Positions 46,201-57,736 of a DNA stretch of 64,000 bases are shown here, piece after piece; position 1 is the first letter of the stretch; the number at the start of each line of letters is the position of its first letter. Under the pieces are notes generated by a model. That model did no database searches and was not told the DNA's origin. It worked only from the letters and a program-made list of their open reading frames with translations. Source of the DNA: Pontederia crassipes (Eukaryota; Streptophyta; Magnoliopsida; Commelinales; Pontederiaceae); contig CM060194.1 of NCBI GenBank assembly GCA_030549335.1, positions 76,002,077 through 76,066,076 of the forward strand, read 5' to 3'. Made by a program: the position numbers and the translations under genes.

Positions 46201-47891
46201 ACATGGCGGCACTATCTTCTCGGGTCGCGATTTCACATCAAGACAGACAATGTCGCGACAAGTTACTTCGAGACACAGAAGAAGCTCTCGCCGAAGCAAG
46301 CAAGATGGCAAGATTTTATGGCGGAATTCGATTATGTCCTGGAGTACAAGCCCGACAAGACGAATGTCGTTGCCGACGCCCTCAATCGACGCACGGAATT
46401 GACGACCATGAGCTCCTTTCAGGCCGACCTCATCGAGAGGATAAAAAAGGGATTGGAGTCGAATCTCACGGCGAAGAACTTGTTCAAACAAGCGAAGGAG
46501 GGTAAGACACGCCGCTTTTGGGTGGAAGATGGGCTGATCTTCACCAAGGAATGTCGCATCTACGTTCCTCTCTTTGATAATTTGTGGCACACTATCATGC
46601 AAGAGTGCCATGACTCCAAGTGGGCGGGACATCCGGGCATCCGCCGCACTTTGACACTCATCGAATACAACTACTTCTGGCCAAAGATGGAGGACGACAT
46701 TGAAGCTTTTGTGAAGACCTGCCTTGTTTGCCAGCAAGACAAGAATATCAATCAAGCGCTCGGCGGACTTCTGGAACCTCTACCTATCCCAGAGCGTCCA
46801 TGGAAAGATGTCTCCATGGACTTCATCACGGGTCTGCCCAAGTCTGAAGGGGCGGGTACCATCATGGTGGTCGTCGATCGGTTCTCCAAGTATACCATCT
46901 TCGCTGCCGGCTCCGCAAGTTGTCCTGCTACTGAAGCTGCGGAGTTATTCATGAAGCATGTAGTGAAGTATTGGGGCCTACCACAAAGCATCGTCAGCGA
47001 TCGGGATGGGCGATTCGTTGGCAACTTCTTGAAGGAATTGTTCAAGATGATGAGCTCCAACCTGCATTTCTCGACATGGCTTCATCCTCAAACCGAAGGC
47101 CAAACTGAGAGGGTGAATTGTATTCTGAAGATCTATTTGCGGCACTATGTGAGTGCCACTCAGAAGGACTGGGCGAAACTACTCGACGTCACGCAATTCT
47201 CCTACAACTTACAACGAAGCGAGTCGACCAATCGGAGTCCCTTCGAGATAGTGACGGAGCAGCAATCTCTGACGCCTCAGGTCGTCGCCACTTCCTATGG
47301 TGGTAAAGTCCCCGCCGCTCACCGCATGGCGAGGGAATGGCATGAGCAGAACGACATGGCGAGAGTATATTTACACAAGGCATCGAAGCGTATGAAGAAG
47401 TGGGCAGGTACCTCCCGACGGGATATCAACTTTGAAGTCGGAGACTTGGTCCTGGTGAAGCTGGTCCAACATCTTCGGCTAAGTGGGAAGAATTTGCACA
47501 AGGGTCTCGTTAGGCGTTACGAGGGCCCCTTCAAGATTCTGAAGAAGGTAGGCAAGGTGGCCTATAAGTTGGAGTTCCCGTCCCAAATGCACCAACACCC
47601 CGTCTTCCATGTCAGCTTGCTTAAGCCTTTTGTTGAAGACATCGAAGATCCCGGGCGTGGGGTTTCAGACCGTGCCCCGCCGGCCATCTGTCAGTAGTTT
47701 ACTGATCAAGTTGAAGAAGTACTCGCCGTCCGCACGAAGAATCGGAAGAAGGAGTATCTTATTCGATGGAGCGAAAGATCGGACGCCGACACAAGTTGGG
47801 AGACAGTCGAAGACCTGTGGCAATTCAAGCAGAAGATCGAAGAATTCCAAGCTGCAGCTCCAGGGACGTCGCTGACTTGAGTGGGGGAAAA

Positions 47892-48415
47892 TGTCCCGGG
47901 GGCTTCTCCCCGGGGCTCGTCGAGTTATCTTACCATGTATTTTCTTTTTCAACCCACTTTTGTGCTTAGTTTATTTTTTAAGTGTGGTGATGGCAGTTTT
48001 GTAATTTGCACTTCAGAAAAGTGCACCCCCGGAAATGGTCCTCCACACCACACGTCGTAAACCTACCACCCGAAATGGTGGTATAGTAGGGGAGACCCGC
48101 TAGTCCTCTCCCGAAGCGTTGTAATCATTCCTATTTACTCAACAAAGATTTCAAGCTTCCCTAAATCTAGCATAGTGCCTTAAGCGTGGGTGCAGCCCAC
48201 AAAAAGAGCGTCCCAAGCGATCGAACGTTACGCCGAGGTGCCCGTTTGTTCACAAATGTCTCCATCGAAGAAGCGTCCGCTCGAGACCGTGCGTCCCAAA
48301 AGTTGTGGCATACAAAAAGTGGCATAAGCTTCCGCAAAGCGCTCAAAAGTGCTTGCCTCGACGTTGGACACGTCTAGACGCCGCACGGGTCGGTCGAGCG
48401 AAAAACGACCCGACA
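47892..48415 (+). repeat. Right LTR of the chromovirus
   Basis: Starts TGTCCCGGGG just after a purine run (GAGTGGGGGAAAA) that fits a polypurine tract, and ends CGACA. About 524 bp. Confidence 0.88.
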
Positions 48416-48867
48416 CATGCATATGAATCTATGTTTGAGCAAGAGATAGCATAAAAAAATAAGAAAATAAAATGCTATGTAAGCAGGCGTGGTAGAAGTA
48501 CCTGATAGCATGCACCACAACCCACGCCGTTTCTGTAGAGATCCGACGCCGCCGAGACGTCCCCGCCGTTGAGCGTTGCGCCGAACGCGCCATTACTCGC
48601 ATGCACCGGCTGGACATTAATGGAGGCGAATGCTAGTCAGTTAATACGTGAAAGAAGGTGGCGATTGGCAAAAATACGTAATGATTCATTGAAACATTCG
48701 CGTGCTTATGTTCCATTACTCTCTGTCCCTTCTTTGTCGGAGTTCGGGTAGTAGGCCGCCCGCGACTGTGTGAAGCAGTCACTGCATGTTGCTGCTGTGA
48801 CTGGTGATCGGATTGACAGGAGCAAAGGGAAGAGGACTAGGTGAAAGTGCTTCATGGAGAGAGCCAT

Positions 48868-51410
48868 TGCATGCACAGAGAGAGGGGGGAGAGAGAGAGA
48901 AAGAGAAGTACGAGTGCAGTTGACGGTGAAAAAGAGGAGCTCAAGCTCGCATTTATAGTGGAAAAGTTGCAACCATTTTATGGATCTCGTAAGAGCTAGC
49001 TAGAACGCCAGCGTTGACGTTCAAATGGAAGTGGTTTGTTATGCAAAACAAGGACGGAATTGGATTTCAATTAGCAAGTTGGCAGAAGAATTCAATCAAC
49101 TGAATTTAATTTCCTGTTCATGTGGAAGACCTATCTCGATTTTTTTTATCTATTTCATTTCCTGTTCATGGAAACATATGTTTGATGATCACCCTACTAC
49201 CATCTATTTGGCGTTTCTATAGAATTCATCATTTTTGCATGATGTAACAGCTTTAATATTCTTAACATTATTTCCGTTCATCCTTTCTTTATGATATATG
49301 TATTTTTGTAGTACATTCAACAAGTGCACTATAAGGAGAAAAAAAAACTTACTTGATGTCGTTATGCATACTAAAAGGAAAAAAGCCAACATGGACAAAT
49401 TCAGTTTTGACTTCACTTCTAGAGATTGACAAACAAAGTTACAAAGCATTAATCCATGTAACGAGGAGAAAAGAAATATGTGAATTTGGAAAAAGGTTCA
49501 TGCTGACATAAAAAATAGAGTTTTTGATGAAATTATGTAATTTCCACATTACATGTAAACAAGGAATTTTACATCTAAATGCACCATCAATTTGTCCTCA
49601 AATATTGTGAACGCAATTTTCGTTTTCCTAATTAGCATTGAAGATTCGTGGAAACATATCATGCTCCGTTAGAATTCCTCAGTAGCTAGTGAATTGAGAT
49701 GTTAATAAAAAGGTTTTGTGGAAGTGAGACCAAGTGCTTCTGCACCAATAATTCTGTACATAGTTGAAGAAAAAGAAAAAAAGAGGGGAGAGATGGCAAA
49801 ATTGAAAGTGCGTTCCTATATATATAGGGGTGGAAACGTTTGGCAGATGTCTAACAACTTGGTTTTCGAGAGTATTGCCATGTCAAACTTGTGTCTTCTT
49901 ACCATGTACACGAAGACTCAAGAAGAAGATAACAGTACATTGAGAAGCTGCCTTTTTGTTTGTCATGAATCACCAATGTCAATTTCAATAGCACACCGTG
50001 GTGTAGTGTAGGTGAATGAATGCTACATGTATAAGTGGTGTGGTCCAAGAATATATATATGTATGTTACGATCATAATATGTCGACAAATTAATATGATA
50101 ACGTTACGCGTGCGGTGAAACAAGTTGTACCCATCAGTATCCCGAATTCCAAATTTCCACAACTAACGATGGTTGACACAGTGGTAACGGACTGCCTATC
50201 AAGTTGTTCGACGGATGCTAATAATCTTAGAATTGAAGTTGACAGGGGTTTTAAATCTTTTCCACTCCCATTTAGATACTAGATTAGTCTAGTCATGAAT
50301 ACTGTAGATTGTTATTGAAAAAAAAAGTTCTTGTAACCGGACTGACTATTGGATCGCACTGGTTATTGATCGTGATTGGACCATTTTAATTGAGTTCGAT
50401 TAAAATAATATTACTTATAATCATTCTAAAAATACAGTATAAGTTATATGATACATATAATATATAAATATTATTCGAATAACCTATTAGTAATAAAAAA
50501 ATATTAATATATTATAAAAAAGTATTAATAATGATAGATAATAAATTTTAACATATAAATATAAATACATGATTTTTTATTAATTAATTATTATTTAATT
50601 ATGACAGATATAAAATTGTATATATTCTTATTGTCTTTTTAATTTTTTTCTTTTCATTTGCCTTTTTATTTCCTCTTTTGCGCCCTTGATAGTTTTGCTT
50701 TTTAATCTTATTCAATGTTAAATACTTGACTTTTTATTTCTATTCCTATTTAAACTTTTTTACATATTATTTCACCCCCACTTTAACCTTCCTTTGTTCC
50801 TTTTTAATTTTTCAATTTTTTTTGTTTCCTTTTTTTTTTGAAAATTTGAACTAAACCGAATTCAATTGATTTTTCTAGATTCAATGACGAAATCGGTTTT
50901 TATTTCTAGATTCAATTGTTGGGTCATAGGTAAATACCATTGTAAAGTGATAAAAGTAAGAATAAGCTTGCATATATAAAAAAAGCAAAAGAATTTAAAT
51001 GAGGTGAAATTGTGTAGCTAGCTTTTCTTTCTTTCTTTTTGTTAGTGAATTTTCATTGAATCTTGGCGTCTAACTTTGTTGGATGCGTTCAAATGAGTTA
51101 GGCAGGCAAACACCCCGACATTAAGCGTGTGATTTGGATGGAGTCGTTCAATCGCTCAAGTGTTATAGAAATAAATAATATGTATCTTTGGACGAATCAT
51201 GTAGTAAAGAGAAATCGACACATCATATTGCGCAGCTTTTGCATGACGCGATAATTAGCCATCTATGGGTCTACATATCTACATCATCTATTGACGACTC
51301 ATGATGAGTAGCATTTGCCCAAGAAAACTTTGGGGGTCATCTTCTTCGACTCGAGCACACTACTCAAACCTTCCAAGCAGGAACCAATAATGATTATTAG
51401 AATTATGCTA
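48868..51410. other. Spacer between the expansin-like pseudogene and the copia element
   Basis: Starts with the old EXLB promoter. The rest is AT-rich with T-rich runs at about 50600-50850. Short open frames (for example near 49720-50010) overlap on both strands and show no family features. No repeat boundaries were recognised. Confidence 0.55.
48951..48958 (-). promoter_or_regulatory. Probable TATA box of the expansin-like pseudogene
   Basis: CTATAAAT on the minus strand, about 84 bases before the ATG at 48867, with a CT-rich leader (CTCTCTCTCC) between them. The spacing fits a plant core promoter. This is inference from position and motif only. Confidence 0.5.
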
Positions 51411-51871
51411 TGTTAATAATGTCTTGAATTTGAACACAATTGGTCTCTCTACATAGTCAGACGCTTCAGCAGAATTCTCTTACGGGATCTCGCTATCGGT
51501 CAGCGAACATATGGAGGGTCAAGGGGGGATCCCCCTACGGGGGTTGCAAGGGGGCGGAACATCCGGAACGAAAATTTTTAGGAGTATTCTGAATGTGATT
51601 CGGATTTGATTTATTTTCTTATCACAAGATGAGTCCTATTTTCAGGAAATTTATTTAGAGTCTCAGTCTGTATATAATTCCTATCATCTATCAAAGGAAG
51701 TGCCTATATAAACTCCTTAGAGGTTTAGATAGAGACTCATCATTATAATCATCATTATTTCATAACAAAGAGACCCGTCGCTTCCCGAGGACGTAATTCG
51801 ATTTAGGACGAACCTCATAAATCTCTGTGTTCTTCTGTATTCATGTGATCTCTCTCCCTTTTTTCGTAACA
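51411..51871 (+). repeat. Left LTR of the copia element
   Basis: 461 bp. Matches the right LTR in blocks, such as ATTTTCTTAT and ACTCGATTTAGGA-type stretches, separated by indels. Ends just before the primer-binding site. Confidence 0.88.
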
Positions 51872-54800
51872 AACTGGTATCAGAGCATTAGAGTTCATCA
51901 GCGATTTTCGATCAATAGGGAGATGGCGTCGCACAACGTGAGCGTGAAGAAATTCACCGGCAGAAATAATTTTGGATTGTGGCAGATCAAGATGTTGGCA
52001 CTTTTGAAATAACAAAGAGTCTGGACGCCACTCTCAAACGTGTCGAAGAACAAACCAAATGAGGAAGACTCGAAGGGCAAAGAAATGGAAATCAACCTCG
52101 CAACTTTGGCGGCACAGGAGGAGAAGGCGCACTCGATGATTCTGTTGTGTCTGGTGGATGAGGTGATAATCGAGATCGCAGATGAAGAAAAGACGACTGG
52201 TCTGTGATTGAGACTCGAGAGTCTGTATATGATGAAGTCTCTCACAAACAAGTTACAGTTGAAGCAACGTATATTCTCTCTCCGCATGCAAAAAGGTACC
52301 CCTCTGAAGGAACATCTTGATCAGTTAAATTCTTTATTGATGGAACTAAAAAATATCGATGTTAAGATCGAGGATGAAGATGTTGCCCTAATTTTGTTAG
52401 TCTCGCTTCCTCCATCATATGAGAATTTTGTTCAGTCTATGATTATCGGGAAGAAAAATATAAGTCTGAAAGAAGTAAGATCGAGTCTCCATACTCGTGA
52501 ACTTCGGCATAGGGCATCTGGAAATTCTACAGAGACTCGGGCCGTCGATTTGATATCAACCGTGGAGAAGGGACAATTCTCGAATTCGAAGAAATTCAAG
52601 TTCAAGAAAATCACTTCGAAGGACATCTGTAATTACTGCAATGAACCAGGTCATTGGAAGAAAGATTGTTCGAAGAAGAAGAAGGCCCCCGTCGTTACTG
52701 TGGTACATGAAACTGAGAATTTCGAAGATGATTTAATTTTGACTGCTTCTGATCAAGGATATCTGGAGGATAGTTGGGTTATGAATTCGGGGTGTTCCTA
52801 TCATATGACTCCGAATAAAGAATAGTTCTCATCTTATCAGAAGACTGACGGTGAAAATATCATCATGGGCAATAACGCGTCATGCCAGATAGTTAGGATC
52901 GGTTTTGTGCAGATCAGGACTCATGGTAATCTTGTGAGGACGCTGACAGATGTCCATCATGTTCCGCAACTAAAGAAGAATTTGATATCACTTAGAATCC
53001 TCGACTCCAAAAAGTGTGAGATCAATGCTGCTGGAGGCATCCTTACGGTCATGAAGGGTGATGCTACGATTCTGAAAAAATTCAGACAAAAGTCCTTGTA
53101 TATATTGCAAGGCAAGACAGTCTTTGCCGTTGCTGCAGTGACTAGTTCATCCGAATCAGAAAGGTTCAAGTTGTGGCACATGCGACTTGGGCATATAAGT
53201 TAGAACGGGATGAATATTCTCAGCAAGCGAGGTCTTCTAGGAAGAAGATATCTGAAATCAACTTCTGCAAGCACTGTGTGTTTGGCAAACAACGAAAATC
53301 TCAGTTTGGCAAAGCAGTGCATAGGACGAAAGCGACACTTAACTACATCCATGCTGATTGTTAGGGTCCCTCTCATGTTCCATCATTAGGAGGTGCTAGG
53401 TACTTCCTGTCCGTGATTGATGACTACTCAGGATGACTTGAGTATTCATGATGAAACACAAGAGCGAGTCCTTCAAGGCCTTCAAGCACTGAAAGATTTT
53501 GGTGAAAAATCAGACGTCGAAGAAAGTGAAGCGCCTTTGCACTGATAATGGTTTGGAGTTCTGTTCTGCTGAATTCGACCAGTTCTGTAAAGATGAAGGC
53601 ATTGTCAAGCATCACACAGTCAAAGATATTCCACAACAAAATGAAGTTGCAGAACGAATGAACAAGACACTTCTGGAAAGGGTAAGGTGCATGCTCTCTA
53701 ATACTAACCTGAATAGGACATTCTGGATTGAAGATGTTAACACAACTTGCTACTTGGTGAATCGAACTCTGGCAACTGTAATTGATCTCAAGACTCCAAC
53801 TGAGGTATGATTAGGAAATCCTGCTGATTATACTAGTTTAAAATTTTTTTATTGTCCAGCATACTATCACGTCAGTGAAGGGAAGTTTGAGCCAAGAGCC
53901 AAAGAGGAAGTGTTCATGGGATATAGTGCAGGAGTGAAGGGCTACAGAATTTGGTCTCCTTCAGAATACAAAGTCATTCACAGCAGAAGTATGACCTTTG
54001 ATGAAACATCAATACTTCAGTTGAAAGTAAAGGCTGAAAAGAGTGTCAGTAAACATGTTGAGATTGAAATCACTCCAACTGAGAATGATGCTGAAGGATC
54101 ACATCAAGAAGTAGAACTAGAAGATGAAAAATCTGATGAGCAACCTGAAGTAGACATCATCGCAGGGAAGTCGGTCTTCCTAAGCGATATGATTTCGAGG
54201 ACATGGTTGCTTATGCAGTAGCTGAAGAAGTGGAATCCCTAGAGCCATCCTCTTATAGGGATGCCATCATATGTGTGGAATCTGAACAGTGGATCGCTCC
54301 TATGAGTGATGAGATGGAATCTCTTCACAAGAATCAAACGTGGGAGCTGATCAAATTGCCTAAAGGCAGAAAAATTGTTGACTGTAAATAGATCTTCAAG
54401 AAGAAAACTTGAATTACATGAGTTGAAGGCACAAGATATAAAGCATGTCTAATTGTAAAGATTATAGTTAGAAAAAAGGTGTGGACTATAATTAGATATT
54501 CTCACCTGTTGTCAGACATACTTCTATCAGGATGCTACTTGCTCTTGTAGCACATCAGAATCTATAGCTCGAACAACTAGATGTGAAGACTACTTTTCTT
54601 CATGGAGAACTTGAAGAAGACATTCTTATGAGCCAATCAGAGGAATTCTCCATTACAGGAAAGGAGAATCAAATTTGCAGTTTGAAGAAATCTTTGTATG
54701 ACTTGAAGCAATCTCTCAGATAATGATACAAGAAGTTCGACAGCTTCATGATCAGTAAGGAATTCAGTCGAAGTCCCTATGATATCTATGTATATCACAA

Positions 54801-55773
54801 GAATATGAATGATGGCTCTACCATCTATCTGCTCTTGTATATTGATGATATGCTTATTGCTGTCAGAGACATAATAGACATTCAAAATCTGAAGAAGCTC
54901 CTCAATGCAGAATTCCACATGAAGGATCTTGGTGCAGCACAGAAAATTCTAGGGATGAAAATTCTAAGGGATCGCGCACAGGATAAACTCTTCTTATTTC
55001 AGAAAAGTTATATTGAAAAGATTTTATCCAGGTTTGGGATGTCTGGAGCGAAGCCTTTGAATACTCTATCAGCTGCAAATGTTCATCTTTCTGTTGCCTT
55101 CGCACCAAAATCAGAAGCAGAGAAGGAGTACATGTTTCGGGTTCCATATGCTAGTGCAATTGGAAGTCTGATGTATGCCATGGTTTGCACTAAATCAGAT
55201 ATTACTCATGCAGTCAGTGTTGTCAGTAGGTTCATGAGCGATTCAAGAAAAGAGCACTGACAAGCAGTGAAGCGAATCTTTCGATGTCTGAGAGGAACAT
55301 GTGATATTTGCCTTATTTATAGAAGTGATAAAAAGTGTTTGGTTGCAGGGTACTCAGATTCAAACTATGCTAGAAATGTTGATGGAAGACGATTTATGAC
55401 AGACTATGTCTTCACTTTGGACAGTTCAATTATTAATTGGAAGGCCACACTTCAGCCATCAGTTACATTATCCACCATAGAAGCTGAATACATGGCACTG
55501 ACAGAAGCTGCCAAGAAAGACATCTGGTTAAAAGGCATGATTGTAGATCTCGGATTACATCAGGAGTAGGCTATAATGTATTGTGATAGTTTGAGTGCAA
55601 TATGTTTAGCCAAGGATCAAGTACATCATGAAAGAACCAAACACATTGATGTCAAGTATCATTTCATCCGCACTGAGAAGAGAATCTAATGTGAAGAAGA
55701 TTGGCACTGAAGATAATCCAATTGATATGTTCACCAAATCTGTTCCTTATGAAAAGTTCTAGCATTGTTTATT

Positions 55774-56141
55774 TGTTAATAATGTCTTGAATCTGAATCC
55801 AGTTGGTCCCCCTATATAGTCAAGGGGGGTATCCCCCTGCGAGAGTTGTAAGGGGGCTCTTGAGCAAAAATTTTTAGGGGTATTCTATATATGATTCGGA
55901 TTTAATTTATTTTCTTATTATGAGATATGTGTCCTATTTTCAAAGGATTTATTTAGAGTCATAGTCCATATATAATTTCTATCATCTGTCAAAGAGAGTG
56001 CCGATATAAACTCCGAGATCATCATTATTTTATAACAAAGAGAGCCGCCACTTCTCGAGGACGTAACTCGATTTAGGATGAATCTCGTAAATTTTTGTAT
56101 TCTTATGTGTTCGTGTGATCCCCCTCTCTCTTTTAGTAACA
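55774..56141 (+). repeat. Right LTR of the copia element
   Basis: About 368 bp, shorter than the left LTR through internal deletions. Same TG...CA termini. Confidence 0.87.
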
Positions 56142-57736
56142 TGCTCTTTTCAACCTGACTTCAATTAATTATAAACACTGAAGTTTTGGAGTGGATGTAA
56201 AAAAAAAAGAAAAACCTTTCAAACAGGATTTAATGGATGCAATTAATTTGTATGACATTTTTTTAGTCGAGATCCGTGTTTAAGATTATTAACACTCAAT
56301 TATTTGGTTATTCAAAGGAAAATGATGATTCAAAGAATCAAAGCTACTGGTACCTAATGATTTTAGAACACCACTCTTTTTTTTTTCCAGTTTCACTATA
56401 CTATTCGAGTCAACTCTGATCAATTACATGTCTAATTCCAGTGAGTTGAGACTTTGAAAGGGAGTTTCGTATTTAGTCAGGAATCAACTTGGACAGCTGA
56501 ATGGATCCAGTTTTGATTTGATTAGGAGTAAGAATGAGTTCTGATGTTGGTTGTCAGATCGGAGGGACTTAAAATGCGTATAGCATACGAGTGGATGGAT
56601 TCTGGCTGACCGATTAAGTTGATGGTTGAGTTTGAGAGCTTTTTTTTTCTTTTCATGTCGTTCTCGTCAGCGTCTAAAAGTACCTTTTGGAATGAGATTA
56701 AGTGACGCCATTATATCATAGTCCGTGGATTGTGGTCAAAGGCAGGCAACTTTGTGCACCACATGTGCTCAAGGAAAGGAAGGTGGCAGTGTTGAGCTGT
56801 AAAGTGTTAAAAGGTAATGGGCAATTAAGGAGCATAGTTTTTTTTTTAATTTTTCAGTATTCAAAATCACTTGTACCTCAACAAAATTAACGACTTCAAA
56901 ATTTAATTGGAAGCTACGACTGCACTGAAGTTTTCCCTTAAATATAACCTCCTGAAAGTAAACCGAATAGGAGCTGAGTCTCATGCTCTATAGTTGCTCT
57001 GAATCTAGCTCAAAAATGCCTCCCTAAAAAAGGCACAGTTGATTCATTCAACCAAATAGTGAAATTAAGCTTTGAGTTGGGAGATGAGATAATTATTAGC
57101 CCTTGGAAAAGGTGTGATATTTTGATCATTCCACAACTTGAAAATAAATTGCTCCAGGACCATTTTGTGAAATAAATTGCACCGTTCATATAACTATGAG
57201 GTTCTTTTATTCCCGTAAAACACTTATTGCCTTCGTTCCAATTGCAGAATGGAAAACAATGATATATCACCAAAATGCACGATTCATTGAGACAGTATCC
57301 CGCAGATTGAAACACAGCATTTTGAGAATTCTATTTACACTGCGAGTGTAATTTTGCAACCGACATTTTCAGGCTAGATCTACACCCAATGTTTTGAATG
57401 CTCGAGGGATGGAATATGGCTGGCAGGCCTTCTTATGTTTCCTGCATCATCCAATCTGAAGTAATCTTAATTCACAATGAAGTGCATCAGAAAAAGTTTG
57501 AGAGCACTATGAATACCAATAATGATCTAAAACTAGAAAAATCAAGCAAAATAATAAGATCAAGAAAGATGTCAGTAAATTGCAACATGTTGCACAGGAC
57601 CGCAATCATGACAGGTGAAATATTGCCAATTTAATTAGGACAGACTGCAAGGATATGATCCAAATACCTTTCAGAAAAAATAATAATACTTTGCAAGATA
57701 TAATACATGCTGCTCAGAGACTTTTTTTTTTTTGCC
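56142..57736. other. Spacer between the copia element and DRP1
   Basis: No gene or repeat recognised. The last few hundred bases should be the DRP1 3' UTR. Open frames at 56702-57634 are short and lack family features. Confidence 0.55.

Larger units (their letters stand above)
42765..48415 (+). mobile_element. Ty3/gypsy chromovirus (fossil, broken)
   Basis: LTR retrotransposon inserted in the expansin-like gene, opposite to its direction. Left LTR about 42765-43265, right LTR 47892-48415; the left outer edge is unclear and no TSD was found. The primer site TGGTATCAGAGC at 43269-43280 fits initiator-Met tRNA. Parts in order: gag with a CCHC knuckle (about 43330-44440), protease (about 44530-44830), reverse transcriptase and RNase H (about 45100-46400), integrase (about 46550-47600) and a C-terminal chromodomain (about 47700-47870). 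It is broken, with about half a dozen lesions. By eye the LTRs differ at roughly 7-8% of sites, suggesting an age of a few million years under usual plant rates. The clade (Galadriel, Reina, CRM or Tekay) was not settled. Confidence 0.92.
41579..48867 (-). pseudogene. EXLB1: Expansin-like B (EXLB) pseudogene split by a chromovirus
   Basis: EXLB proteins are secreted, two-domain relatives of expansins; their wall role is unclear. Exons in coding order: 48720-48867 (signal peptide MALSMKHFHLVLFPLLLSI, then CSDCFTQSRAAYYPNSD), 48502-48609 (FGATLNGGDVSAASDLYRNG, CGACYQ), about 42593-42755 (NYCSSDG, VVIVITDSGASDHTDFILS), 41960-42092 (CSYPGRNIAFKI, FQIWYQEGDQDI) and 41579-41778 (SHGAVWAASPPPSGPLSIRM, WLVPTNDIPQNWTAGAIYDS). 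Splice borders remain. Two frameshifts are seen: one extra A in exon 2 (GAGTAATGGC where GAGTATGGC is expected, near 48590) and an extra GA in the last exon (near 41670). About 5.6 kb of Ty3/gypsy element lies between exons 2 and 3, so the gene is dead. Confidence 0.88.
51411..56141 (+). mobile_element. Ty1/copia retrotransposon (fossil, heavily broken)
   Basis: Left LTR 51411-51871, right LTR 55774-56141, both starting TGTTAATAATGTCTTGAAT and ending TAACA. Flanks TGCTA (51406-51410) and TGCTC (56142-56146) look like a TSD that has since changed. The primer site TGGTATCAGAGC lies at 51875-51886. The internal order gag with CCHC knuckle, protease, integrase, reverse transcriptase (YIDDM), RNase H identifies Ty1/copia; the gag start resembles the Tork/Tnt1 group. 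It is broken in many places (more than ten). The LTRs differ in length by about 90 bp and at many sites, so it is clearly older than the chromovirus. Confidence 0.92.

Noticed and set aside
49718-50011. 97-codon frame between the expansin pseudogene and the copia element
   Set aside because: No domain, biased composition and an overlapping antisense frame.
51411-56141. Reading the many open pieces of the copia and chromovirus elements as separate genes
   Set aside because: They are fragments of one decayed element each, in the canonical retrotransposon order between LTRs.
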